Below, piece by piece: positions 1-8,987 of a DNA stretch of 64,000 nt. The notes beneath the pieces were generated by a model, which had not been told where the DNA came from, did not search any database, and saw nothing but the letters and a program-made list of their open reading frames with translations. The position numbers and the translations under genes are program-made. This DNA comes from JASGCK01 sp031538565 (GTDB lineage Bacteria > Pseudomonadota > Gammaproteobacteria > Burkholderiales > Burkholderiaceae_C), in assembly GCA_031538565.1 (NCBI GenBank), contig JAVKLS010000062.1, positions 1 through 64,000 of the forward strand, in the 5' to 3' direction. The first letter of the stretch is position 1. Each line of letters starts with the position of its first letter.

Positions 1-177
1 ACAACAGGATAATGAGCCGTATGGCAGTGATTGTGGGCTTATGTCCCGCCCCGCAATCTGGGCCGCAAATATCTGCCAAAGGAGCGAAGGGCGAAGCCCG
101 TAGCGGATTTGGCAGATATTTGCAAATGCGGACAATTCATGAGCTCTAAAAGCGGACAAGTCTATTTACTCGCAACA
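1..177. mobile_element. Probable terminal part of an IS21-like insertion sequence
   Basis: The segment ends next to a broken methyltransferase gene. It carries two direct copies of GCGGACAA (128-135 and 152-159, 24 bases apart), and the minus strand starting at 177 begins TGTTGCG. Short internal repeats and TG...CA ends are known for the IS21 family. A 16-base perfect inverted repeat lies just inside (65-80 and 108-123). No transposase is visible, because the body would lie left of position 1. The family assignment is an inference; another IS type or a solo end is possible. Confidence 0.35.
65..123. repeat. 16-base perfect inverted repeat with nested hairpin
   Basis: The arms GCAAATATCTGCCAAA (65-80) and TTTGGCAGATATTTGC (108-123) pair perfectly. 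Inside the loop lies a second small stem, GGGC (89-92) and GCCC (96-99). It could be a terminator or part of the adjacent mobile-element end; there is no T tract. Confidence 0.6.
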
Positions 178-492
178 CCTCAATGGTGTGCCCATCGGTG
201 GCTAGGATGAATTTTGCTTTGGCTTTACTTGTGGCAGGGCTTGTGCGTAGGGCGCCAAGCGCATCACCTACCTTGCCTTGTTCGCAAGTCAACAAGTGGA
301 TGTTGTTGCGTAGCAGCACGCCGCCCGCCACATCGGAGGCGTTGTTCCCACCACTGTTTTTTCGCTTTTTAACCGCTTGAGGGTAGTTTCTTTGTTGCCA
401 AAGGCTTCTAAAAATGCAAACGGAAAAGCCGCCGTATCAAATGGCTCTTGGGCCAAGTCTGATATGGCGGCTTCAATTTCAACGGCATTCAT
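178..492 (-). pseudogene. N-terminal fragment of a class I SAM-dependent DNA methyltransferase, frameshifted and truncated
   Basis: The reading frame starts at 492 and encodes a start resembling the N-terminal helical domain of large restriction-modification type DNA methyltransferases (MNAVEIEAAI, then FPFAFLEAFGNKET). After about 43 residues the homology continues in another frame (GGVLLRNNIHLLTCEQGKVG, then KAKFILATDG). The shift falls at a run of six T on the plus strand (357-362), where one missing base explains the change. Homology stops near 178, where the insertion-sequence end begins, so the catalytic domain is absent. The family assignment rests on remembered N-terminal sequence and is fairly confident; the gene is clearly non-functional here. 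Confidence 0.65.
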
Positions 493-511
493 GACGCTTG
501 ATTATCGACTA

Positions 512-579
512 CCGTTCGGGCTGAGCTTGTCGAATCCTGCTGTGAGGGAATGCCCTTTCGACAGGCTCAGGGCGAACGG
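512..579. repeat. REP-like palindrome (GTTCGCCCTGAGC family)
   Basis: The arms at 512-533 and 558-579 are 22 bases each and complementary at 19 positions, with a 24-base loop. The core, CCGTTCGCCCTGAGCCTGTC or close variants, is a dispersed proteobacterial repeat. It lies 11 bases downstream of the icd stop and may also help end that transcript. Related copies occur at 21960 and 33220. Confidence 0.75.
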
Positions 580-590
580 TTTGGCTGTCT

Positions 591-2822
591 CTAAGCCTCA
601 GCCAGCGTCTTATTAAGCGTTGCGCTTGGGCGCATGACGGCGCTCGCTTTCGCCGCGTCGGGCATATAGTAGCCGCCGATATCCACGGGCTTGCCTTGCA
701 CAGCGCTTAGTTCGTCAATGATTTTTTTCTCGTTGTCCGCCAAGGTTTTTGCTAGCGGCGCAAAGTGCGCTTGCAATTCTTTGTCGTCCACTTGCGCCGC
801 CAGCGCCTGCGCCCAATAAAGCGCGAGATAAAAATGACTGCCGCGATTGTCTAGTTGACCTGTGCGCGTTTTGGGTCCTTTGTCTAGCTCCAACAATTTA
901 CCCGTAGCCGCGTCCAGAGTTTTTGCCAGAACGATAGCTTTGCTGTTGTTTGTTTTGATGCCAAGATCTTCCATGCTAACCGCCAAGGCTAAAAACTCGC
1001 CCAGAGAATCCCAGCGCAAATGGTTTTCTTCTACCAATTGCTGTACGTGCTTGGGGGCAGAGCCACCCGCGCCTGTTTCGTACATACCGCCGCCTGCCAT
1101 CAAAGGCACGATAGACAGCATCTTGGCGGAGGTTCCCAGCTCCATGATAGGGAAGAGGTCGGTGAGGTAGTCCCGCAAGATGTTGCCTGTTGCGGAGATG
1201 GTGTCTAACCCACGTATCACGCGCTCTAGCGTAAAACGCATGGCACGAACCTGCGACATGATTTGAATGTCTAGCCCTGCCGTGTTGTGCTCGTGCAAGT
1301 ACATTTTGACTTTGGTTATCAGCTGCGCTTCGTGCGGGCGATATTGGTCTAACCAAAACACCACGGGCATTCCAGAGTTGCGTGCGCGGGTGACCGCCAG
1401 CTTGACCCAGTCGCGAATCGCTGCGTCTTTTGTTTGGCACATACGCCAGATATCGCCCACCTCGACGTTCTCCGACAGCAACACTTCGCCTGTGGCAATG
1501 TCCACGATATTGGCTGCGCCTGCTTCGGTGAGCTCAAACGTCTTGTCGTGCGAACCGTATTCTTCGGCTTGCTGCGCCATCAAACCCACGTTGGGCACGG
1601 TGCCCATGGTCTTGGGGTCGAACGCGCCATGCCATTTGCAAAAATTAATAATCTCTTGGTAGATGCGCGCAAAAGTGGACTCGGGCATCACCGCTTTAAC
1701 GTCTTTCAAGCGTCCATCCGCGCCCCACATTTTGCCGCCGTTTCTAATCATTGCGGGCATGGAGGCGTCCACAATCACGTCGTTGGGCGAGTGGAAATTG
1801 GTAATGCCTTTGGCAGAGTCCACCATCGCCAGCTCGGGGCGTCCCTCGTGGCAGGCGTGCAAGTCACGTTTGATTTCGTCTTGCTTGGACTGCGGCAGCG
1901 TGGCAATTTTGTTGTACAGATCGACCATGCCATTGTTGACGTTAATGCCCAGCTCGTCGAACAACTTGCCATGCTTGGCAAATGCATCTTTATAAAAAAT
2001 CTTGACGCAGTGACCAAACACGATCGGGTGCGAGACCTTCATCATGGTGGCTTTGACGTGCAGGGAAAACATCACGCCTGTTTTGAAAGCGTCGTCGATC
2101 TCTTTTTCGTAAAACTCAATCAGCGCCTTTTTGCTCATGTACATACTGTCGATGACCTCGCGGTCTAGTAGCGACACTTTTTCTTTAAGCACAATCGTTT
2201 TGCCGCTGGTGGTGACTAGCTCCATACGTACATCACGCGCTTTATCCAGCGTCATGGATTTTTCGCCGTGATAAAAATCACCGCCATGCATATGCGACAC
2301 GTGCGAACGCGAGGCTTGGCTCCACTCCGCCATGCTGTGCGGATTTTTACGTGCGTACTCTTTCACTGCTTTGGGTGCACGGCGATCGGAGTTGCCCTCG
2401 CGCAAAACGGGATTAACCGCACTGCCCACACAGCGGTTGTATTTAGCACGAATCGCTTTTTCTTCTTCGGTTTTAGGTGCTTCGGGATAGTCAGGCAGCG
2501 CGTATCCTTTAGCTTGCAATTCTTTAATGGCGCTAATCAATTGCCCGACAGAGGCGCTGATATTGGGCAGCTTGATGATGTTGGTGTCCGCAAGGTGTGT
2601 CAAGTGACCTAGCTCTGCAAGCGTATCGGGCAAGCGCTGCTCGGGCTTTAGGCAATCGGAAAATTGCGCCAATATACGCGCCGCAACAGAGATGTCGCTC
2701 TGGGCAATTTCAATATCCGCAGGCGCAGCAAACGTGCGAATAATGGGTAGCAGCGAATGGGTTGCCAACATAGGCGCTTCATCGGTCAGCGTGTAGAAAA
2801 TTTTTGATTTTTTGATAGCCAT
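591..2822 (-). CDS. icd: NADP-dependent isocitrate dehydrogenase, monomeric type
   Basis: The enzyme decarboxylates isocitrate to 2-oxoglutarate in the TCA cycle, making NADPH in the cytoplasm. At 743 residues it matches the monomeric IDH family (about 740), which is unrelated in length to the common 416-residue dimeric enzyme. Visible family blocks are the start SKIFYTLTDEAPMLATHSLL (6-25), the substrate loop GSAVNPVLREGNSDRR (133-148) with Ser134 and Asn137, and SRSHVSHMHGGDFY a little further on. The ATG at 2822 follows an AGGAT sequence. The gene is transcribed alone, divergently from the MFS gene across 78 bases, and a REP palindrome follows its stop. Confidence 0.95.
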   Translation of the reverse strand: MAIKKSKIFYTLTDEAPMLATHSLLPIIRTFAAPADIEIAQSDISVAARILAQFSDCLKPEQRLPDTLAELGHLTHLADTNIIKLPNISASVGQLISAIKELQAKGYALPDYPEAPKTEEEKAIRAKYNRCVGSAVNPVLREGNSDRRAPKAVKEYARKNPHSMAEWSQASRSHVSHMHGGDFYHGEKSMTLDKARDVRMELVTTSGKTIVLKEKVSLLDREVIDSMYMSKKALIEFYEKEIDDAFKTGVMFSLHVKATMMKVSHPIVFGHCVKIFYKDAFAKHGKLFDELGINVNNGMVDLYNKIATLPQSKQDEIKRDLHACHEGRPELAMVDSAKGITNFHSPNDVIVDASMPAMIRNGGKMWGADGRLKDVKAVMPESTFARIYQEIINFCKWHGAFDPKTMGTVPNVGLMAQQAEEYGSHDKTFELTEAGAANIVDIATGEVLLSENVEVGDIWRMCQTKDAAIRDWVKLAVTRARNSGMPVVFWLDQYRPHEAQLITKVKMYLHEHNTAGLDIQIMSQVRAMRFTLERVIRGLDTISATGNILRDYLTDLFPIMELGTSAKMLSIVPLMAGGGMYETGAGGSAPKHVQQLVEENHLRWDSLGEFLALAVSMEDLGIKTNNSKAIVLAKTLDAATGKLLELDKGPKTRTGQLDNRGSHFYLALYWAQALAAQVDDKELQAHFAPLAKTLADNEKKIIDELSAVQGKPVDIGGYYMPDAAKASAVMRPSATLNKTLAEA

Positions 2823-2900
2823 AACGATCCTGTATGTAGGGTTAGTGAAGCACGATTGCAGCGTCCTATTTTATAGATTCAAACGACTAAACTCCTCTAT

Positions 2901-4130
2901 ATGACATCTGACTTACGCGCCGCACCCACAATATCTTCAACCCACGCGCCTATAGCTCCCGCATCTTTGCAGGCGGCCGTGATTTTTGCTGCAGCGGTGG
3001 CGGTGGTCAACGGTTTTGGACGCTTTGCCTACGCGCTTTTACTACCCGTGATGCGGGCCGACTTGCATTGGGATTACGCGCTATCGGGTTGGCTCAATAC
3101 CGCAAACTCCGCAGGTTATGGCGTTGGCGCGCTTTTGGGGATGCTGCTACTCGCACGCATGAAGTCGGCACATCTTTTTGTTTGGGGGTTGGGCGTGGCA
3201 GTCGCGACCTTGTTGCTTTGCGGCATTACACGCGATTTGTACGCCATGATGGCGCTGCGTTTTATTTGCGGCGTAGGCTCGGCTTGGGTGTTTGCCTGCG
3301 GCGGAGCGCTCATCGCAGCCAAGTACAGCAACGATCCCGCAAAGTCCGCATCTGCCATTGCCATTTATTACGCGGGGGGCGGTCTTGGCATTGCCATGAG
3401 TGGATTACTGATCCACCCCGTACTCACTGCAAGCTGGACGTGGTCTATAGGTTGGTTGGCGCTGGGCGCTGCGGGTGTGCTGTTGTCGCTGTGGCCTGCC
3501 AAACTGGCACTGTCCATTGGCGGCACAACCGCAGAGCGTGTGCACACGCCTATGCCTTGGCAACGCTTTCAAGTCATTACATGGGCGTATCTTTTATTTG
3601 GTGTGGGCTACATTGTTTACCTCACGTTTGTCATTGCGTGGCTGCGCGAAATGAATCTTGACGATACCGCCGCAACCACCGTGTGGTTGGTGCTGGGCGC
3701 GGCGGCTATGAGCTCGGGCTTTGTATGGCGCGGCGTGATGGCGCGCTGGCAGCCCACGACCACCTTTGCCGCATCGACTCTGTGCACCGCGCTGGGGACG
3801 GCGCTGCCTTTGCTGTCGCACAGTTTTGGCGTACTGCTCATTTCGGCGCTATTGGTGGGGGGGGCGTTTTTTATGACTCCTGGCGCAATGATGGCTTTAG
3901 CTCGCAAAGCATTGCCGCAAATTTTGTGGGCCAAGGCTATGAATTTTTTCACCATGATTTTTGCCATCGGTCAAGCCTTCGGGCCCGTGCTGGCAGGTTG
4001 GATGGCCGATACCTACGGCATGGATACCGCTATGGGCATGGGGGCAGGCGTACTGATACTGGCGAGTGGTCTTGCGCTGATTCAATCGCGCCGCGAAGCC
4101 GCAACCAAATCCAGCAACTCCGCAGGGTGA
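2901..4130 (+). CDS. YbfB/YjiJ-type major facilitator transporter
   Basis: This is an inner-membrane protein of 409 residues with about twelve hydrophobic segments. The first segment (AVAVVNGFGRFAYALLLPVM) carries the GFGRFAYA-like signature of the YbfB/YjiJ branch of MFS transporters. The substrate is unknown. The first 25 residues are a hydrophilic tail rich in Ala, Thr and Pro. The gene stands alone, divergent from icd, and its last 49 bases overlap the 3' end of gph on the opposite strand, so the two converging transcripts overlap. Confidence 0.8.
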   Translation: MTSDLRAAPTISSTHAPIAPASLQAAVIFAAAVAVVNGFGRFAYALLLPVMRADLHWDYALSGWLNTANSAGYGVGALLGMLLLARMKSAHLFVWGLGVAVATLLLCGITRDLYAMMALRFICGVGSAWVFACGGALIAAKYSNDPAKSASAIAIYYAGGGLGIAMSGLLIHPVLTASWTWSIGWLALGAAGVLLSLWPAKLALSIGGTTAERVHTPMPWQRFQVITWAYLLFGVGYIVYLTFVIAWLREMNLDDTAATTVWLVLGAAAMSSGFVWRGVMARWQPTTTFAASTLCTALGTALPLLSHSFGVLLISALLVGGAFFMTPGAMMALARKALPQILWAKAMNFFTMIFAIGQAFGPVLAGWMADTYGMDTAMGMGAGVLILASGLALIQSRREAATKSSNSAG

Positions 4131-4783
4131 TGCAGCGCGGCATCGGCGCCCCAGGTGGCAAGTTCGTACTCGCCCTCATAACCCCAAGACACGGCAATTG
4201 TTTTCATGCCCGCAGCGCGTCCCGCATCGATGTCGCGCTTATCGTCCCCCACATACCAGCACGCAGCAGGGTCGAGTGGTTGTAGCTTTGCATCCAGCAA
4301 GCCAGCAAGTCGGCACGCCTCTAACAGCGGCGCAGGATGCGGCTTGGCGTGCGGTGTGGTGTCGCCACTGACTAGCGCGCACGCACCCTGCAACGCGGGT
4401 ATTTTCGCCACCAAAGGCTTGGTGAATCGCTCTGATTTATTCGTCACGATGCCCCATAAAATTTTGCGCTGCTCTAACCCTCGCAGCATCGCGCTCACAC
4501 CATCAAACGTTTGTGTGCGAGCCTTGGATGCACCAATAGAGGCTTCGTAATTGCTAAAAAACTCTTCGCGGTAGGTTAAAAAATCTGTGTGTTCGGGGGG
4601 CATACCAAAAGCAATTTGAAGCATCCCGCGCGCGCCCGCACCCGCCATCGGGCGATACAGCGCATCAGGCAAGGAGGGCATGCCGCGCACACGCCGCATG
4701 GCGTCGGCAGCCTCGCCTAAGTCTGGCGCGCTGTCGATCAGCGTACCGTCTAAGTCGAAAAAAATGGCCGTTGGGGTTAGCAT
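4082..4783 (-). CDS. gph: Phosphoglycolate phosphatase-like HAD hydrolase
   Basis: This HAD-superfamily phosphatase of 233 residues probably removes 2-phosphoglycolate. Motif I is FFDLDGTLID with Asp10 and Asp12, motif II is the VTNKSE segment, motif III is the Lys in AKPHPAP, and motif IV is VGDDKRDIDAG. Its start overlaps the ubiG stop by 7 bases, and ubiG-gph is a well-known pair in Burkholderiales, where it is often next to ompA and gyrA as here. The exact substrate cannot be read from sequence; other small phosphoesters are possible. The 3' end overlaps the converging MFS gene. Confidence 0.88.
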   Translation of the reverse strand: MLTPTAIFFDLDGTLIDSAPDLGEAADAMRRVRGMPSLPDALYRPMAGAGARGMLQIAFGMPPEHTDFLTYREEFFSNYEASIGASKARTQTFDGVSAMLRGLEQRKILWGIVTNKSERFTKPLVAKIPALQGACALVSGDTTPHAKPHPAPLLEACRLAGLLDAKLQPLDPAACWYVGDDKRDIDAGRAAGMKTIAVSWGYEGEYELATWGADAALHHPAELLDLVAASRRD

Positions 4784-5481
4784 CGCTGCGCTGCCATCAG
4801 GTAGTTCACACTCACATCACCTTGCAAAGCGTAGCGCTGCGTGATGGGGTTGTAGCCCAGTCCTTGCATGACTTTGACTTCTAGCTCAGCATCACGCGCC
4901 CAGCGCGCAAGCTCGGCTGGCCGGATGAATTTAGCGTATTCATGCGTACCGCGTGGCAACAGTCCAAGCACGTATTCACCCGCCACAATGGCAGAGGCAA
5001 ACGCTTTAGGATTGCGGTTAATCGTAGAAAAAAAGACCCACCCCCTAGGCTTCACAAGGCGGGTGCACGCACGCACGATGGCATGGGAGTCTGGGACGTG
5101 CTCTAGCATCTCCATGCAAGTGACCACATCAAACGCGGCTGGCATTTCCTCTGCCAAGGCTTCGGCGCTAATCTTTCGATACAAAATACGCGGCGTTTGC
5201 ACCTCTAATGCGTGAAGCTTGGCAATGGCGAGCGACTCTTCACCCAAATCAATGCCCAGCACCTCAGCGCCTAATCGTGCCATGCTATCAGCCAAAATCC
5301 CGCCGCCGCACCCCACGTCCAGCAAACGCTTGCCACGAATGGATGCAACGCCATCTAACCACTCTAGGCGCAGCGGATTGATTGCGTGCAATGCGCCAAA
5401 TGAAGGACTACGCTTATTCCACCAGTCGTGGGCGAGGTCAGTAAATTTGGCAAGCTCTGCCGCATCAAAATTGGTATTCAT
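4777..5481 (-). CDS. ubiG: Ubiquinone biosynthesis O-methyltransferase
   Basis: UbiG performs both O-methylations of ubiquinone synthesis at the inner face of the membrane, using SAM. The SAM-binding motif I is LLDVGCGGGILADSMARLG, followed by the acidic end of strand 2 (VLGIDLGEES), and the segment STINRNPKAF is typical of the family. The frame is open upstream to 5541, but those codons run through the ompA terminator hairpin, so I take the ATG at 5481, which gives 234 residues beginning MNTNFDAAELAKF. An ATG at 5499 is a possible alternative. It is cotranscribed with gph. Confidence 0.92.
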   Translation of the reverse strand: MNTNFDAAELAKFTDLAHDWWNKRSPSFGALHAINPLRLEWLDGVASIRGKRLLDVGCGGGILADSMARLGAEVLGIDLGEESLAIAKLHALEVQTPRILYRKISAEALAEEMPAAFDVVTCMEMLEHVPDSHAIVRACTRLVKPRGWVFFSTINRNPKAFASAIVAGEYVLGLLPRGTHEYAKFIRPAELARWARDAELEVKVMQGLGYNPITQRYALQGDVSVNYLMAAQRC

Positions 5482-5499
5482 AGAGGATGGATTGTCCAT

Positions 5500-5523
5500 A
5501 AAAAAACCCGCCACAGGGGCGGG
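5500..5523 (-). terminator. Rho-independent terminator of the ompA-type gene
   Basis: Read on the minus strand, a six-pair GC stem (CCCGCC and GGCGGG, plus-strand positions 5507-5512 and 5518-5523) with a five-base loop is followed by seven T. It lies 24 bases after the ompA-type stop and just before the ubiG start, so ubiG transcription depends on readthrough or its own promoter. Confidence 0.85.
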
Positions 5524-5546
5524 CTCTTTCAATCGCGACACAATGA

Positions 5547-6203
5547 TTAATTGGCGCGTGTTCCAACAACTTCGATGTCTACACGACGATTTTTTGCGCG
5601 ACCTTCTTTGGTCTTGTTATCAGCAACAGGCTGAGTCTCGCCTTTGCCTTCTGTGTAAACGCGATTTTTCTCAATGCCTTTAGAGATTAAATATGCCTTC
5701 ACAGAGTCAGCACGGCGAACCGATAACCCTTGGTTGTGTTTGGGAGTGCCTGTATTGTCAGTGTGCCCCACCGCAATGATGACTTCCAAGTTCAAACCTT
5801 TAACTTTGCTGGACAAGTCGTCAAGCATGGCTTTTCCGTCTGCTTTGATGACCGATTTATCGGTATCAAAAAATGTATCAGCAGCGTACACCACTTTTAC
5901 TACGGCAGGAGGAGCAACAACTGCTGCCGGAGCGGTTTTTGCTGGAGCGGGAGCGGAAGCTGGTGCTGGTGCAGGAGCTGGTGTCGCCTGAGGGGCTGGC
6001 ACAGGCGCAGGAGCGGAGGAGCCGATTGCACCATCGCAGCCTTTAGTGGCTGTAGCTGGCGTCCAAGCGCCACCTCTCCAGCACAGCGATTGGTCAGTAT
6101 TGCGCCAAGACGCACCTTGACCACTCATCCAGTTTTGGGCTTGTGCGCTAGAAGCGGCTAAAAGGGTTGCGGCGAAAAGCATTGCTACTTTATTGAGTTT
6201 CAT
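5547..6203 (-). CDS. OmpA-family outer membrane/peptidoglycan-binding protein
   Basis: This is an exported protein of 218 residues. A signal peptide (MKLNKVAMLFAATLLAASSA, cleavage after AQA) precedes a short Trp- and Cys-containing segment, a Pro/Ala-rich linker (about 60-95), and a C-terminal OmpA domain with the peptidoglycan-binding signatures VGHTDNTG and RRADSVKAYL and the end AKNRRVDIEV. There is no room for an eight-stranded barrel, so it resembles the small OmpA proteins found next to gyrA in Burkholderiales. The ATG at 6203 has an AGAGGA ribosome site; the longer frame to 6302 lacks support. It is divergent from gyrA. Confidence 0.85.
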   Translation of the reverse strand: MKLNKVAMLFAATLLAASSAQAQNWMSGQGASWRNTDQSLCWRGGAWTPATATKGCDGAIGSSAPAPVPAPQATPAPAPAPASAPAPAKTAPAAVVAPPAVVKVVYAADTFFDTDKSVIKADGKAMLDDLSSKVKGLNLEVIIAVGHTDNTGTPKHNQGLSVRRADSVKAYLISKGIEKNRVYTEGKGETQPVADNKTKEGRAKNRRVDIEVVGTRAN

Positions 6204-6381
6204 TATAAAAGTCCTCTGAGATATGGATGATAAATACAGCAATGCTGCGATAGAGACAAACCAAGGGTGGTTTTTGACCACACGGAGCGTATCGTACATC
6301 AAAACCGATTCTATTTTTAAATTCGATGTCCTCTAGAATTCACCTGTTCACATAAATGCAACATAAAAGAGCAATCCTTCC

Positions 6382-8985
6382 ATGCAATTCGCCAAAGAAA
6401 CACTCCCCATTAGTTTAGAGGAGGAAATGCGCCGCAGCTACCTTGATTACGCCATGAGCGTTATCGTTGGCCGCGCCTTGCCTGACGCACGTGATGGACT
6501 CAAACCCGTACATCGTCGCGCCTTGTTCGCAATGCACGAGCAAAATAACGACTGGAATCGCCCTTTCAAAAAGTCAGCGCGTATCGTAGGTGACGTGATG
6601 GGTAAATATCACCCGCACGGCGACTCCGCCATTTACGACACCATCGTGCGGATGGCGCAGCCATTTTCATTACGGCATATGCTAGTGGATGGTCAAGGAA
6701 ATTTTGGCTCCGTGGACGGCGACAACGCCGCCGCCATGCGCTACACCGAAATTAGGCTTACCAAAATCGCCCACGAAATGCTTGCCGACATCGACAAAGA
6801 AACCGTTGATTTTGGTCCCAATTACGACGGCTCAGAAAAAGAGCCCCTCGTGCTTCCCAGCAAAATCCCCAACCTGCTGATTAACGGCTCATCGGGTATT
6901 GCTGTGGGCATGGCAACCAACATTCCGCCTCACAATTTAAATGAAGTGGTGGATGCGTGCTTGCATATGCTCAAAAGCCCAGACGCGTCAATTGACGACT
7001 TGATGGAAATCATCCCCGCGCCCGACTTTCCAACCGCGGGCATTATTTACGGCATGAGCGGCGTAAAAGATGGCTATCGCACGGGTCGTGGCCGCGTGGT
7101 GATGCGCGCCAAGGTGCATTTTGAGGACATCGACAAAGGTCAGCGCCAAGCCATCATCGTGGACGAGCTGCCCTACCAAGTCAACAAAAAGACTTTGCAA
7201 GAGCGCATTGCTGAGCTGGTCAACGAGAAAAAAATCGAAGGCATTTCGCACATCCAAGACGAGTCGGACAAAAGCGGGATGCGCCTCGTCATCGAGCTCA
7301 AACGCGGCGAAGTGCCCGAGGTGGTGCTCAACAACCTCTATAAACAAACGCAGCTGCAAGATTCATTTGGCATGAACATGGTCGCCTTGATTGATGGACA
7401 GCCCAAACTGTGCAATCTCAAAGATCTCATTAGTGTGTTCTTGCTACACCGCCGCGAAGTGGTGACGCGGCGCACGGTGTTTACGCTCAAAAAAGCACGT
7501 GACCGAGGACACATTTTGGAAGGCCTGGCCGTTGCGCTGGCAAACATCGATGACTTTATCGCGCTCATCCGCAATGCGCCCACACCGCCCGTTGCCAAAA
7601 TCGCGCTAATGGAAAAAACATGGGATAGCGCCGTTGTTCGCGCCATGCTCACCCGCACGCGCATTGATGGCTCGGCGGTCAACGCTGAAGACTACCGCCC
7701 AGCTGGGCTAGAGCGCGAATACGGACTACAAGCCGATGGGCGCTATCGCTTGTCAGAGACGCAGGCGCAAGAAATTTTGCAGATGCGGTTGCAACGCCTC
7801 ACGGGGCTTGAGCAAGACAAAATCGTTGCCGAATACAAAGAAGTCATGGTGGAAATTGAAGACCTGCTCGACATCTTGGCAAAGCCCGAGCGCGTCTCCA
7901 TCATCATTGGCGAAGAGCTGGCTGCCGTGCGCGCAGAATTTGGCCAAGCCAAGCTAGGATTGCGTCGCAGCGAAATTGAGCATTCCGCGCAAGACCTCTC
8001 CACTGAAGACTTAATTACGCCCACCGATATGGTTGTCACCATGAGTCACAGCGGCTACATCAAAAGCCAGCCCTTGTCGGAATACCACGCACAAAAACGC
8101 GGCGGACGCGGCAAGCAAGCCACTGCCACCAAAGAGGACGACTGGATCGAACAACTGTTTGTCGCCAACACGCACGACTACTTACTGTGCTTTAGTAATC
8201 GTGGGCGTATGTACTGGCTCAAAGTGTGGGAAGTTCCTGCTGGCTCGCGTGGTTCGCGTGGGCGTCCCATCGTCAATATGTTCCCCTTGCAAGAAGGTGA
8301 AAAAATTACTGTGGTGCTGCCACTGACGGGCGACAACCGCAAGTTCCCTGCCGACCATTACATCTTCATGACCACCAGCATGGGCACGGTCAAAAAGACA
8401 CCGCTGGACGACTTCAACAATCCACGCAAAGGCGGCATCATTGCCGTCACTTTGGACGAGGGCGATCACCTCATTGGTGCGGCGCTAACCGACGGCAAGC
8501 ACGACGTGATGTTATTTTCCGATGGCGGCAAGGCTGTGCGTTTTGATGAGAACGACGTGCGCCCCACAGGACGCAATTCACGCGGCGTGCGCGGCATGAT
8601 GCTAGACGAAGGTATCAACGTCATTGCCATGCTGGTAGCCGAAGACGAGCAGCAATCGGTACTCACCGCCACCGAAAATGGCTATGGCAAACGCACCAAC
8701 ATCGGCGAATACACCCGCCACGGGCGCGGCACCAAAGGCATGATTGCCATCCAGCAATCCGAGCGCAACGGCAAAGTCGTCGCAGCCACATTGGCGCACT
8801 CTGAAGACGAAGTCATGCTGATTACCGACAAAGGCGTTTTGGTTAGAACCCGCGTGTCCGAAATTCGCGAAATGGGACGCGCCACCCAGGGCGTGACCTT
8901 GATCTCGCTCGATGACGGCTCAAAACTGAGCGGACTGCAACGCATTGTTGAAAATGATGCCAATGCCGATAACGCAGAAGACTAG
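6382..8985 (+). CDS. gyrA: DNA gyrase subunit A
   Basis: GyrA cuts and rejoins DNA in the gyrase A2B2 complex, introducing negative supercoils. The protein has 867 residues. The quinolone-determining region reads HPHGDSAIYDTIVRMAQP, keeping Ser82 and Asp86 (equivalent to Ser83 and Asp87 of E. coli), so no classical resistance change is present. The catalytic tyrosine is Tyr121 in AAMRYTE. The C-terminal wrapping domain has the GyrA box QKRGGRGK (near 570), and the tail is acidic. No ribosome site is obvious before the ATG. The following gene is a pseudogene rather than the usual serC. Confidence 0.98.
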   Translation: MQFAKETLPISLEEEMRRSYLDYAMSVIVGRALPDARDGLKPVHRRALFAMHEQNNDWNRPFKKSARIVGDVMGKYHPHGDSAIYDTIVRMAQPFSLRHMLVDGQGNFGSVDGDNAAAMRYTEIRLTKIAHEMLADIDKETVDFGPNYDGSEKEPLVLPSKIPNLLINGSSGIAVGMATNIPPHNLNEVVDACLHMLKSPDASIDDLMEIIPAPDFPTAGIIYGMSGVKDGYRTGRGRVVMRAKVHFEDIDKGQRQAIIVDELPYQVNKKTLQERIAELVNEKKIEGISHIQDESDKSGMRLVIELKRGEVPEVVLNNLYKQTQLQDSFGMNMVALIDGQPKLCNLKDLISVFLLHRREVVTRRTVFTLKKARDRGHILEGLAVALANIDDFIALIRNAPTPPVAKIALMEKTWDSAVVRAMLTRTRIDGSAVNAEDYRPAGLEREYGLQADGRYRLSETQAQEILQMRLQRLTGLEQDKIVAEYKEVMVEIEDLLDILAKPERVSIIIGEELAAVRAEFGQAKLGLRRSEIEHSAQDLSTEDLITPTDMVVTMSHSGYIKSQPLSEYHAQKRGGRGKQATATKEDDWIEQLFVANTHDYLLCFSNRGRMYWLKVWEVPAGSRGSRGRPIVNMFPLQEGEKITVVLPLTGDNRKFPADHYIFMTTSMGTVKKTPLDDFNNPRKGGIIAVTLDEGDHLIGAALTDGKHDVMLFSDGGKAVRFDENDVRPTGRNSRGVRGMMLDEGINVIAMLVAEDEQQSVLTATENGYGKRTNIGEYTRHGRGTKGMIAIQQSERNGKVVAATLAHSEDEVMLITDKGVLVRTRVSEIREMGRATQGVTLISLDDGSKLSGLQRIVENDANADNAED

Positions 8986-8987
8986 CC

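Noticed and set aside
1434..2168. 244-codon plus-strand frame
   Set aside because: Antisense shadow of icd with no ribosome site and a random-looking His/Val-rich peptide.
5482..5541. Longer ubiG start
   Set aside because: The extra codons pass through a terminator hairpin and do not match UbiG N-termini.
5730..6161. 143-codon plus-strand frame with Ser/Cys/Trp-rich repeats
   Set aside because: Antisense shadow of the Pro/Ala linker and OmpA domain of the ompA-type gene.
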